Shown in pieces: positions 1-7,426 of a stretch of DNA of 7,478 bases. The notes under the pieces are model-generated. The model saw only the letters and a list, made by a program, of their open reading frames with translations. It was not told the origin of the DNA and did no database searches. Every line of letters starts with the position of its first letter. Position 1 is the stretch's first letter. The translations under genes and the position numbers were made by a program. The stretch comes from Betaproteobacteria bacterium (lineage in GTDB: Bacteria; Pseudomonadota; Gammaproteobacteria; Burkholderiales; Burkholderiaceae_E): positions 1 through 7,478 of the forward strand of contig RFPW01000106.1 in the NCBI GenBank assembly GCA_009925965.1, read 5' to 3'.

Positions 1-1580
1 TGACGAAAACGCCCGTCACGCCAACCACGATCGCTCAAGATCACCTCATCGAGTCCGTGGCCGATGCGCTCCAGTTCATCAGTTACTACCACCCGGCGGA
101 CTACATCCGCCACCTCGCGCAGGCCTATGCCATCGAGCAAAGTCCGGCGGCCAAGGATGCGATCGCACAGATCCTGACGAATTCACGCATGTGCGCCGAA
201 GGCCATCGACCGATCTGTCAGGACACCGGCATCGTCAACGTATTCCTGAAAATCGGAATGGATGTTCGTTGGAGCGGACCTGACGGCGGCCCTGCAACGA
301 TGTCCATCGAGGAGATGGTTAACGAGGGGGTCCGGCGCGCGTATCTCAATAGCGACAACAAGCTACGTGCCTCTGTCCTCGAAGACCCGCTGTTCGAACG
401 CAAAAACACCCGCGACAACACCCCTGCGGTCATTCACATGACGGTGGTGCCTGGCCATACCGTCGATGTCGACGTCGCAGCCAAGGGGGGCGGCTCCGAG
501 AACAAGTCGAAGTTCGCGATGTTGAACCCGTCCGATGACGTCACCGAATGGGTGCTGAAAACGGTTCCCCTGATGGGCGCGGGCTGGTGTCCTCCCGGCA
601 TGCTTGGAATCGGCGTCGGCGGCACGGCTGAAAAAGCGATGCTCATGGCCAAGGAGTCCCTCATGGAACCCATTGACATGAGCGAACTCAAGGCCCGCGG
701 ACCGCAGAACAAGACCGAGGCTCTTCGAATTGAATTATGTGATCGGGTCAATGCGCTGGGGATCGGCGCGCAAGGCCTCGGGGGACTGACGACCGTACTG
801 GACGTCAAAATCAAAACCTATCCGACCCACGCGGCCAGTAAGCCCGTCGCGATGATTCCAAACTGTGCGGCTACCCGGCACACGCATTTCAGTCTGGACG
901 GTTCGGGGCCAGCCCACCTCGAAGCGCCCAAGCTGTCGGACTGGCCCGATGTCGCCTGGGCACCTGATGTTGGGCGCAGCCTGCGGGTTGATTTGAATAC
1001 GCTGACGCCAGAGCAGGTCGCTGCCTGGAAGCCCGGCCAGACAGTCCTCCTCAATGGCAAACTGCTGACGGGTCGCGACGCCGCACACAAGCGCATCACA
1101 GAACTGCTCGCCCGTGGTGAACCACTCCCGGTGAGCTTCAAAAACCGGGTGATTTACTACGTCGGCCCCGTCGATCCCGTCCGCGATGAAGCCGTTGGTC
1201 CCGCGGGTCCAACAACGTCGACCCGGATGGACAAATTCACCCGAACAATGCTCGAGCAAACGGGCCTGATCGCCATGGTCGGCAAAGCCGAGCGCGGCCC
1301 AGTCGCCATTGAAGCCATCCGCGACTCCAAAGCGGCTTACCTGATGGCCGTTGGCGGCGCCGCCTACCTCGTCTCGAAGGCGATTCGAGCGGCTCGCGTC
1401 GTTGGATTTGCTGACCTTGGCATGGAAGCAATTTACGAATTCGACGTGGTAGACATGCCTGTCACCGTCGCGGTGGATTCACTGGGCACCTCGGTGCACG
1501 AAACCGGTCCGCGCGAATGGGCCGCTAAGATCGCCAGCGTGGCGCTGCCAATGCCGTCGATTGCCCGCGCGGCACATTGA
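1..1580 (+). CDS. fumA: Class I fumarate hydratase (iron-sulfur fumarase), start codon cut by window edge
   Basis: Single-chain class I fumarase, which interconverts fumarate and malate in the TCA cycle in the cytoplasm using an oxygen-sensitive 4Fe-4S cluster. The reading frame is open to the left edge: the first two bases are TG, followed by codons that continue family-like sequence (HLIESVADALQFISYYHP). The true start is therefore probably an ATG whose A lies one base outside, giving about 526 residues. An internal GTG at 57 would remove conserved N-terminal residues. The three cluster cysteines of the family are visible in PICQDTG, GWCPPGM and PNCAATRH, at about residues 73, 197 and 289. 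The N-terminal alpha domain covers roughly residues 20-300 and the C-terminal beta domain roughly 310-520, including YYVGPVDPVRDE, GPAGPTTSTRMD and ADLGMEAIYEF. The length and motifs match the Burkholderiales-type enzyme. Its last 56 bases overlap the convergent MFS gene. The promoter lies outside the window. Confidence 0.96.
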   Translation, partial: TKTPVTPTTIAQDHLIESVADALQFISYYHPADYIRHLAQAYAIEQSPAAKDAIAQILTNSRMCAEGHRPICQDTGIVNVFLKIGMDVRWSGPDGGPATMSIEEMVNEGVRRAYLNSDNKLRASVLEDPLFERKNTRDNTPAVIHMTVVPGHTVDVDVAAKGGGSENKSKFAMLNPSDDVTEWVLKTVPLMGAGWCPPGMLGIGVGGTAEKAMLMAKESLMEPIDMSELKARGPQNKTEALRIELCDRVNALGIGAQGLGGLTTVLDVKIKTYPTHAASKPVAMIPNCAATRHTHFSLDGSGPAHLEAPKLSDWPDVAWAPDVGRSLRVDLNTLTPEQVAAWKPGQTVLLNGKLLTGRDAAHKRITELLARGEPLPVSFKNRVIYYVGPVDPVRDEAVGPAGPTTSTRMDKFTRTMLEQTGLIAMVGKAERGPVAIEAIRDSKAAYLMAVGGAAYLVSKAIRAARVVGFADLGMEAIYEFDVVDMPVTVAVDSLGTSVHETGPREWAAKIASVALPMPSIARAAH

Positions 1581-2913
1581 CCCGAAAGAGCAAGATCAGT
1601 CCAATCAGGAAGAAGCCGCCGGTCGCCAAAATAGCCCGGCGGTGATCGCCCCCCGTAACCCAAGTCACCAGGCCATAGGTGATAGGCCCGATGATCGACG
1701 CGACGCGCACCGCAACGGTCCAAAGTCCAAAAAACTCTGCGACACGATCTTGCGGGGCAAGCAACCCCGTCAGTGCTCGTCCGCACGATTGACTCGAGCC
1801 CATCGCAAGGCCGGCTAATGTAGCCGCGAACCAGAATAGTTCTACGCTTGATGTGAATGCCGCGATCAGAACCATCACAATCCATGCCACGATCGTGAGC
1901 GCCAGCGCGAGTCGATGTCCGACCCGGTCCTGCACGTGACCGAACCCAAATGCCCCAATCGCAGCAGCGATATTGACGGTGAATACCAGCATCATGGTCT
2001 GCGTCATATCAAAATTCATCACGGCCTGCGCGTAAACCGCAGCCAATGCGATCACCACAGCAATACCCGCTTGGTAGAAGACAGCGCAAGCCAATAACGC
2101 CGCGAAATCAGGGAATTGGCGCAGGGTTGAGAAAAACGCCCTACCAGAGATCTTGATCGGCTTGCCGGCATCCCGGTGCGCGCCAAGTACCGAACCAGCC
2201 CCGCGCTCACGTAACCACATAAACGTTGGCATGCTTGCAAGCGCGAACACGCCAGCTACGATGAACATCGTCTGCGGCACATAAACTGTCGCGGGCTGAT
2301 GCAATGCCTGCGCGTGCAACACAACGACCAGCGAGGCGCCCAGAGTCAGCATGCCGCCAAAATAGCCAAAGCTCCAGCCCCATCCGGACACGCGACCCAG
2401 CGCTGCCGGTTGAGCCAACTCTGGCAAGAACGCTGCGATGAGACCCTCGGCAAGGCTGAAACACACGTTGGAAATCACGATCAACGCGGCTGCCAACCAG
2501 ACTTCGCCCTGCCCCGGCAACGCAAGTGCGGCAGTCGCCAGAACGCAGCCAGCGGTACTCCAGGCCAACAGACGTTTTTTCCCGCGGTGCGCGTCGGCCC
2601 AGGCCCCAAGAGCCGGGGCCATGAGCAGTGCCACCAGGGAAGAGAACGACAGCGCAGCGGTCCAGGCCAGCGTGCCCCAGGACGCGCCCCCCGCGATCAC
2701 ATCGACAAAAAAAACGTTATAGACCGCGGTGAGAACAACGGTGGCGTAGCCAGAATTGGCAAAGTCGTAAAGAGACCAGGCAAGGATTTCGCGACGGCGA
2801 ACGCCCGCCGCCAGAACGCTGCCGCCATCGCTGCCGGTGTCTCTTCCGGACTCGCTGCCGGACTCGCTTTGATCAGGCCAGGGTTGCAATGCCAGCCCTG
2901 GCGATTTCAGCAT
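1525..2913 (-). CDS. UMF1/Atg22-like major facilitator superfamily transporter
   Basis: A 462-residue inner-membrane transporter with about 12 hydrophobic segments. The first helix carries the family hallmark WSLYDFANSGYATVVLTAVY (residues about 46-65), and APALGAWADAHRGKKR (about 99-114) is the MFS loop between helices 2 and 3. These place it in the MFS UMF1 group related to yeast Atg22 (a vacuolar amino-acid effluxer); the substrate of bacterial members is mostly unknown, so none is assigned. The start is uncertain. The ATG at 2913 has AGG directly abutting it, which is too close for a good ribosome site. A TTG at 2889-2887, eight codons in, has AGGG six bases upstream. Either start leaves a hydrophilic Ser/Gly/Asp/Glu-rich leader (SESGSESG and similar) before helix 1, longer than I expect for the family. 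The gene starts within the 3' end of the GlcG-like gene (41-base overlap) and ends inside the fumarase gene. It is probably last in its operon. Confidence 0.9.
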   Translation of the reverse strand: MLKSPGLALQPWPDQSESGSESGRDTGSDGGSVLAAGVRRREILAWSLYDFANSGYATVVLTAVYNVFFVDVIAGGASWGTLAWTAALSFSSLVALLMAPALGAWADAHRGKKRLLAWSTAGCVLATAALALPGQGEVWLAAALIVISNVCFSLAEGLIAAFLPELAQPAALGRVSGWGWSFGYFGGMLTLGASLVVVLHAQALHQPATVYVPQTMFIVAGVFALASMPTFMWLRERGAGSVLGAHRDAGKPIKISGRAFFSTLRQFPDFAALLACAVFYQAGIAVVIALAAVYAQAVMNFDMTQTMMLVFTVNIAAAIGAFGFGHVQDRVGHRLALALTIVAWIVMVLIAAFTSSVELFWFAATLAGLAMGSSQSCGRALTGLLAPQDRVAEFFGLWTVAVRVASIIGPITYGLVTWVTGGDHRRAILATGGFFLIGLILLFRVNVPRGQSTALAAPRWRS

Positions 2914-3277
2914 CCTGTTCGGATTTCACGCCCGATACGCCGACCGCCCCGATGCATTGGCCATCGACCATGATCGGCACTCCACCCTCAAGCATGCCCT
3001 GAAGCAATGGGGCGGATAAAAATGACGTTCGTCCGCCATTGATGACTTCTTCATAGATTCTGGATTCACGCCGTCCAAGTGCCGACGTCCGCGCCTTTTC
3101 AGCACAGATATATGCGGCGATGGGTGCAGCACCATCAAGGCGACGCAGTCCCAATAGGTGGCCGCCGTCATCACAAACCGCGATCGACACAGCCCAGTGA
3201 TTCTCCAGCGCGTGGGCTGATGCCGCCGCAAGAATTTGATCCACCTCAGCTGCTTCGAGAGTTGCTTTCGATTTCAT
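2873..3277 (-). CDS. GlcG/HbpS-family protein (heme-binding-like domain)
   Basis: A complete 134-residue protein of the GlcG/HbpS family (DUF336, Pfam Haem_degrading). Family-typical segments are WAVSIAVCDDGGHLLGLRRLDG (split here as WAVSIAVCDDGG, residues 28-39, and HLLGLRRLDG, 40-49), KARTSALGRRES (61-72), the GGRTSF turn (81-86), and GGVPIMVDGQCIGAVGVSG (about 98-116). There is no signal peptide, so it is probably cytoplasmic. Known relatives include Streptomyces HbpS, which binds heme, and GlcG of the glycolate locus, whose role is unclear; similar small proteins accompany many catabolic operons. A specific function cannot be read from this sequence. The ATG at 3277-3275 has a good AGGA site six bases upstream. 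The gene follows the EamA gene after 43 bases, and its 3' end overlaps the MFS gene by up to 41 bases, which suggests the two are expressed together. Confidence 0.92.
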   Translation of the reverse strand: MKSKATLEAAEVDQILAAASAHALENHWAVSIAVCDDGGHLLGLRRLDGAAPIAAYICAEKARTSALGRRESRIYEEVINGGRTSFLSAPLLQGMLEGGVPIMVDGQCIGAVGVSGVKSEQDAEIARAGIATLA

Positions 3278-3320
3278 AGCACGTCCTATTAAAAACTATG
3301 GGTTGTATCAGACAGCGGGA
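3278..3320 (-). other. Only intergenic gap in the leftward gene block (43 bases)
   Basis: This gap separates the EamA stop from the GlcG-like start. It holds the ribosome site and is more AT-rich than its surroundings (an AGTTTTTAATAGG stretch on the minus strand). No stem-loop followed by a T-run is visible, so read-through from the EamA gene is likely. A weak promoter serving the last two genes is possible, but I cannot identify convincing -35 and -10 boxes. Confidence 0.4.
3284..3287 (-). promoter_or_regulatory. Ribosome binding site of the GlcG/HbpS-like gene
   Basis: On the minus strand AGGA lies six bases before the ATG at 3277-3275. It supports this start codon and shows that the gene has its own translation signal, unlike the coupled genes upstream in the block. 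Confidence 0.6.
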
Positions 3321-4253
3321 TCATAGCGGCGTCGAAGCCCGAAACCGCTGGGCGAACTGACGCCCAAACTGGGCGAGCCCGACGCCCGCCAGCGCAATCA
3401 GTGCGCCCCCGATCTGGGTGACGGTGAAAAACTCGCCACCGAGTGCCCATGAAACCGCCCCTGCAACGGGTGGCATCAGGTACATCAATGGCGCTGTCTT
3501 GGCGACGCCCCGAACGGCATTGATCCAGGCCCAGACCAACCACCCGCCAAAGGATGCAACCAGGACAGACCAAAGCAAGCCAGCCCAGACGAGAGGACTC
3601 GGCAGAGACCAGTCGTACGCCAAACCGGCCGGGGCAGCGACAACCAAAACCGGCAATGAACCCAACAGCGTTGACCACCCCATCGTCGCAGCGCTACCCA
3701 GCCGCTCAACGAGCGGTTTAGAGCTCACCGTGTACCAGGAGAAGAGCGCTGCGGCACCCACAAGCGCGAGATCGCCCAAGCTGGCTGACCAACGCCCAAG
3801 CATCAGCTTGTCCGACAAAAAAACGAGCACACCAATCAGCGCGAGCGCAACGCCGATGGTCTGTGAACGGCGAGGCCTTTCGACCCCCGTAGCACGCAAG
3901 ATCAGCAAGGTGAAGACCGGCCCACAGGCCAGAATCAGCGCGCTCGAGAATGGCGTCGACCAGTAAATCCCCCAAGTCACAAAGCCCACATGCAGCAGGT
4001 GACCCTTTAGGCCCAAACGCCCCAATGCCCAATAATCACGTCGGCTGGGTAAACGCAGTAACCCGCGCTGGCGCAGCAACCAATACGCCGCGCTCGGTAA
4101 AATCAGGTATCGGGCAAACAGGAATGGTCCTGGTTCGAGGGTCGCAAACACTAACTTCTGAACAGAGAAGTTTGCCCCCCACAAGAGGACCAGACCAAAC
4201 GAGGCGAAAAGGGCACGCTGCTGTTGGCGACTGTTGGCTTGGGCGTCACTCAC
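3321..4253 (-). CDS. EamA/DMT-superfamily transporter
   Basis: A 310-residue integral inner-membrane protein of the drug/metabolite transporter superfamily. It has ten predicted helices arranged as two EamA repeats, at about residues 16-146 and 160-297. Typical signatures are GLVLLWGANFSVQK in helix 1, the helix-end phrase IGVALALIGVLVFLSDK closing repeat 1, and MYLMPPVAGAVSWALGGE followed by IGGALIALAGVGL closing repeat 2. Family members export amino acids, metabolites or nucleotide sugars; the substrate cannot be inferred here. The start is GTG at 4253-4251, with no clear ribosome site. It overlaps the end of the elyC-like gene by eight bases (GTGAGTGA), so translation probably re-initiates after that gene ends. 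The C-terminus is short and basic (FGRQFAQRFRAS), consistent with a cytoplasmic tail. Confidence 0.93.
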   Translation of the reverse strand: MSDAQANSRQQQRALFASFGLVLLWGANFSVQKLVFATLEPGPFLFARYLILPSAAYWLLRQRGLLRLPSRRDYWALGRLGLKGHLLHVGFVTWGIYWSTPFSSALILACGPVFTLLILRATGVERPRRSQTIGVALALIGVLVFLSDKLMLGRWSASLGDLALVGAAALFSWYTVSSKPLVERLGSAATMGWSTLLGSLPVLVVAAPAGLAYDWSLPSPLVWAGLLWSVLVASFGGWLVWAWINAVRGVAKTAPLMYLMPPVAGAVSWALGGEFFTVTQIGGALIALAGVGLAQFGRQFAQRFRASTPL

Positions 4254-5061
4254 GCAGGCGTTTTAACCAGAGAAAGGTACGCCCGAGCAATTCGTGAGAC
4301 GCACCAGTCGATTGCCGTAAGGCACCCGCGCTCGGCACCCACAGTTCCCAAAAAGCGCCCCCGCCGGGGTTGAGAGCGGTCGGCGCTGGGGTGACGGTCA
4401 GACCCGCGTCCACAAAGGCACTGGTGGCTCGCTGAAGATGCGACGGACTCGTCACCAAAACGATATGTCGGACACCGTCTGCATTTAACATCGGCGCTGA
4501 GAGTCGAGCATTTTCGCCGGTGTCGAGCGAGCGATCTTCGACCCAACGCACCGCGATACCCAGGTCACGCTCCATGACCCTGCGCATGACACGAGCCTCG
4601 GGCGGGGTTTGCGGAATTGGCGCGCCACCGGACACCAGAATGGGCAGTCGGCTGCTGCGGGCGAGGCGCGCTGCATACAGCAGACGGTCCTGGGCATCCT
4701 GCTTGGGGGCGAATCCATCGCCGTCGTCTTCGGACAGATCCCGGCGAACACCTCCGCCGAGAATCACGATGGCCTGCGGTGCATCAGGCTGCAGCAAGCG
4801 TTGCTGGAGCGCGGCCAGCGACAGCGGCGTGAGCCCAGCCTGCGTCAGGTTGACCAACGCCTCACTGACCACCCCCAAGGAGCTCAACAACAAGATCGTG
4901 GTACCAAGGCCAATCCAGCCAAGCCCTGCTTTCGAGCGCTTCGAGCCGCCCCGCGAGGTCGCAAAGAGCCCCATCAAGAGGCCAATCACGATCAACAGCA
5001 ACGGCAAGGCCGGCGGCATGAGCCAGCCGCTAATGAGCTTCTTTAGAACAAAGCCGTCCAC
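4246..5061 (-). CDS. elyC: ElyC/YdcF-like DUF218 envelope protein
   Basis: A 271-residue membrane-anchored protein similar to E. coli ElyC (formerly YcbC), which affects peptidoglycan and envelope assembly, including handling of undecaprenyl-phosphate lipid carrier. Two N-terminal membrane segments (about residues 13-34 and 46-66) precede a DUF218 domain (about 95-245). Domain motifs are AIVILGGG (97-104), ILVSGG (141-146), DTGENA (180-185) and LVTSPSHLQRA (202-212). The C-terminal LLGRTFLWLKRL matches the end of ElyC closely, which favours ElyC over the SanA or YdcF branches. The start is GTG at 5061-5059, sharing one base with the prpE stop (TAGTG). The following VLKKLISGW aligns with the known ElyC N-terminus, supporting this start. 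A loose GGGA lies seven bases upstream. Residues about 107-122 are an acidic stretch (EDDGDG). Confidence 0.9.
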   Translation of the reverse strand: MDGFVLKKLISGWLMPPALPLLLIVIGLLMGLFATSRGGSKRSKAGLGWIGLGTTILLLSSLGVVSEALVNLTQAGLTPLSLAALQQRLLQPDAPQAIVILGGGVRRDLSEDDGDGFAPKQDAQDRLLYAARLARSSRLPILVSGGAPIPQTPPEARVMRRVMERDLGIAVRWVEDRSLDTGENARLSAPMLNADGVRHIVLVTSPSHLQRATSAFVDAGLTVTPAPTALNPGGGAFWELWVPSAGALRQSTGASHELLGRTFLWLKRLRE

Positions 5062-5063
5062 TA
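5059..5063 (-). other. TAGTG stop-start junction between prpE and the elyC-like gene
   Basis: The prpE stop TAG (5063-5061) shares its last base with the GTG start of the elyC-like gene (5061-5059). Such one-base overlaps usually mean that the ribosome terminating on the first gene re-initiates on the second. The weak ribosome site upstream (GGGA) fits dependence on coupling. Confidence 0.7.
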
Positions 5064-6956
5064 AAGGTTCCCGGTGACCACCAATTGGCGTAACTGATCA
5101 AGCACCGAGGGGTCCTCTATGGTCGTGAGCTCACCCGGGTCACGCCCTTCGCAAACGGCCAAGATGGCCCGTCGCAGCACCTTGCCGGACCGAGTCTTGG
5201 GCAAGGCGCCGACGAAGTAAACCTTCGCGGGACGCGCAATGGCACCGAGCTGACGATCGACTGTGGCCATCACTTCGGCGCTCAAACGGGTATGGTCTTC
5301 AGCTGCCAGGATCGAACTGTCCCTGAGTACGACCACGGCGACCGCTGCCTGACCCTTGAGCGCATCCGCTACGCCGACCACGGCGCATTCAGCCACGGCC
5401 TTGTGACTGGAGATGGACTCCTCAATCTCTCGGGTGCCAAGACGATGCCCGGCTACGTTGATGACGTCGTCGGTTCGTCCGAGGATGAAGGTGTAACCGT
5501 CCTCATCGACGATTCCCCAGTCGAAGGTCGAGTAAACCTCTCGCCCGGGGATCGCGCGATAGTAGGTCTCCAGAAAGCGCGCCTCATCGCCCCAGACCGA
5601 CTGCATACAACCGGGCGGTAGCGGCGGAACAATCGCGACCACACCCCGCTGACCCGGGGCCACTTCAAGGCCGCTCACTTCATCGACAATACGCACATCA
5701 AAGCCTGGCATCGGAAAGCCCGGACTGCCTAAACGGGCCGGCCGATCATCCAGGCCGCGCGCGATTGTCAGAATGGGCCAGCCGGTCTCGGTCTGCCAGT
5801 AGTTATCAATAATCGGCACACCAAGCGCTTCCGAAATCCAGGATGAGGTTGATTCGTCCAACGGTTCGCCGGCGAGGTAAAGGCCTTTCAACGATGAAAC
5901 ATCATGGCGTTTAAGCAGATCCGGATCTTGCTTTTTAAGCACACGAATGCCGGTCGGTGACGAGAACATTGCAGAGACTCGGTACTGTTCAACGAGCTTC
6001 CAGAAAATTGCACCGTCAGGACGCGTCGGCAACCCCTCGTAAAGAATGGTTGCCATCCCGGCCAGCAGGGGGCCGTAAACGGTGTACGAATGTCCTACAA
6101 CCCATCCAATATCGCTTGTCGAGAAATACGTCTGCCCCGGGCCGCCCTGGAAAACATTTGCCATTGAATGAGCGAGCGCAACTGCGTAGCCCCCAACATC
6201 GCGCTGAACGCCTTTGGGCTTTCCGGTGGTGCCCGAGGTGTAGAGGATGTAACTAATCTCATTCGACTCAAGCCAGGTCACTGGCACCTGCGCATCAAAA
6301 ACGCGCTCACGCTCGGTCGCATAGTCAAGATCCCGCCCCGGGATGGGATCAAAAGGAACACGACCCAGGTCGACCATCAACACGTGCTCAGGTTTGGAGC
6401 GCGAGATTGAGATCGCCTCGTCTAGCAGACCTTTATAGGGAATCATGCGACCGCCGCGAGCGCCCGCATCCGCGCTCACAACCATCTTCGGGGCGCCGTC
6501 ATCGATACGGCTTGCCAGCGCATGTGATGCAAACCCGCCGAACACCACCGAATGGATCGCACCGATACGCGCACAGGCGAGCATCGCGAAGACCGCTTCC
6601 GGAATCATCGGCAAATAGATCAAAACCCGGTCACCACGGCCAACACCATGTGCGACGAATATCGCGGCCATTCGTTGAACCTCTCGGTGCAACTGGGCAA
6701 AGGTAAAAGACTTCTCCTGATCCACCTCGGTTGAGACCCAGATGAGCGCAGGCTGGTCGGCCTGCGACGCCAGATGCCGGTCGACCGCGTTATGACATAG
6801 ATTGGTTTCGCCGCCGACAAACCAGCGCACCGATGGCAAACGAGACTGATCGCAGGTCACATCAAACGGACGATGCCAGTCAATCCGGTTGGCCTCCGCA
6901 CGCCAGAATGAATCGGGATCGGCAAGCGACCGCGCATGAATCTCCGGATAACTCAT
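5061..6956 (-). CDS. prpE: Propionyl-CoA synthetase PrpE (propionate-CoA ligase)
   Basis: A complete 631-residue AMP-forming acyl-CoA synthetase that activates propionate to propionyl-CoA with ATP and CoA, in the cytoplasm. It is nearly collinear with E. coli and Salmonella PrpE (628 residues), beginning with MSYPEIHARS and TNLCHNAVDR. Adenylation motifs in order: YTSGTTGKPKG (residues 239-249) for ATP/phosphate binding, DNYWQTETGWP (384-394), YSTFDWG (475-481), GRTDDVINVAGHRLGTRE (493-510) at the hinge, and PKTRSGK with Lys592. That lysine is the catalytic residue that Salmonella PrpE regulates by acylation. The C-terminal GRDPGELTTIEDP is also typical of PrpE rather than acetyl-CoA synthetase. 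The ATG at 6956-6954 overlaps the patatin stop (ATGA), and the stop overlaps the elyC start. No prpB, prpC or prpD lies in the window, so the route for the propionyl-CoA is not shown. Lysine control would need a Pat/CobB-type system elsewhere. Confidence 0.96.
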   Translation of the reverse strand: MSYPEIHARSLADPDSFWRAEANRIDWHRPFDVTCDQSRLPSVRWFVGGETNLCHNAVDRHLASQADQPALIWVSTEVDQEKSFTFAQLHREVQRMAAIFVAHGVGRGDRVLIYLPMIPEAVFAMLACARIGAIHSVVFGGFASHALASRIDDGAPKMVVSADAGARGGRMIPYKGLLDEAISISRSKPEHVLMVDLGRVPFDPIPGRDLDYATERERVFDAQVPVTWLESNEISYILYTSGTTGKPKGVQRDVGGYAVALAHSMANVFQGGPGQTYFSTSDIGWVVGHSYTVYGPLLAGMATILYEGLPTRPDGAIFWKLVEQYRVSAMFSSPTGIRVLKKQDPDLLKRHDVSSLKGLYLAGEPLDESTSSWISEALGVPIIDNYWQTETGWPILTIARGLDDRPARLGSPGFPMPGFDVRIVDEVSGLEVAPGQRGVVAIVPPLPPGCMQSVWGDEARFLETYYRAIPGREVYSTFDWGIVDEDGYTFILGRTDDVINVAGHRLGTREIEESISSHKAVAECAVVGVADALKGQAAVAVVVLRDSSILAAEDHTRLSAEVMATVDRQLGAIARPAKVYFVGALPKTRSGKVLRRAILAVCEGRDPGELTTIEDPSVLDQLRQLVVTGNL

Positions 6957-7426
6957 GGACTCCCCCCTTCTTTTTTCGAACTATTCCAATTCGCGATCCC
7001 TGCCAGCATCTCCGGCACGCGGGCACGGGCCGAGCGCTCGCCCTCGGCGATGACGGCCTCGCGGCCCCGAAAATCAATCGACGACCGCTCACCGATCGCT
7101 GGTCGGATCACCACATCGGCTTCGCGAAGTTCAGCGGCCGCCAAATGTTGTCCCATGATCGTAAAGGTTTGCATCAAGACGTCGGGTAACGATTCGGTGC
7201 GCTGCGAATTAGCCTGGGTTGAAATATCCACCCCGATCACAAACTGCGCCCCCAGCCTACGACAGGCGCGCACGGGGACCGGAGACGCCAAGCCGCCATC
7301 GACATATTCACGGCCATCGATCGTAACGGGATCAAATACCATCGGAACGGCAGCCGATGCACGAACAGCCAACCCCACGTCCCCGGTGGTCATGACCAAA
7401 AGGCGACCGTCATTCAGATCGGTGGC
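6953..7426 (-). CDS. RssA-like patatin phospholipase, C-terminal part only
   Basis: The C-terminal roughly 157 residues of a bacterial patatin-like serine hydrolase, expected to deacylate phospholipids or related esters at the membrane. The visible frame runs ATDLNDGRLLVMTTGDVG, then VRASAAVPMVFDPV, then EYVDGGLASPVPVRA, whose DGG (7292-7300) holds the catalytic Asp of the Ser-Asp dyad. LGAQFVIGVDIS follows, and the end (ADVVIRPAIG, SIDFRGREAVIAEG) parallels the end of E. coli RssA. The N-terminal glycine-rich oxyanion loop and the GxSxG nucleophile motif are missing because the sequence breaks off. The frame stays open to the right edge, but beyond about 7426 it encodes non-family sequence copied from the antisense of the same gene, so I end the call there. 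A TTG at 7399 and ATG at 7393 fall inside the conserved domain and are not real starts. The stop overlaps the prpE start by four bases. Confidence 0.88.
   Translation of the reverse strand, partial: ATDLNDGRLLVMTTGDVGLAVRASAAVPMVFDPVTIDGREYVDGGLASPVPVRACRRLGAQFVIGVDISTQANSQRTESLPDVLMQTFTIMGQHLAAAELREADVVIRPAIGERSSIDFRGREAVIAEGERSARARVPEMLAGIANWNSSKKEGGSP
6960..6969 (-). promoter_or_regulatory. Strong ribosome binding site of prpE
   Basis: On the minus strand AAGGGGGGAG lies three bases before the ATG at 6956. It is the most purine-rich translation signal in the window. It sits inside the last codons of the patatin gene, so prpE can be translated both by coupling through ATGA and by direct initiation. 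Confidence 0.6.

Noticed and set aside
735..1259. Leftward open frame of 174 codons opposite fumarase
   Set aside because: The fumarase frame carries all the catalytic motifs of its family, and the antisense frame resembles no protein I recognise.
1561..1818. Rightward open frame after the fumarase gene
   Set aside because: It is antisense to the MFS gene, has a low-complexity basic composition and no recognisable domain, and the MFS reading of the same bases is clearly genuine.
2707..2714. Run of eight A (T on the coding strand) in the MFS gene as a possible slippage or frameshift site
   Set aside because: The run encodes normal helix residues (VFFV), and the frame continues uninterrupted on both sides with family-like sequence.
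2830..2870. Short GAGTCCGG duplication as a tandem repeat or regulatory element
   Set aside because: Only two near-copies are present, and they encode the SESG pairs of the MFS leader. This is too little to call a repeat locus.
2299..2973. Long rightward open frame of 224 codons opposite the MFS and GlcG-like genes
   Set aside because: Its Gln/Arg/Ala-rich translation is typical of the antisense of a GC-rich gene, with no domain and no ribosome site that I can support.
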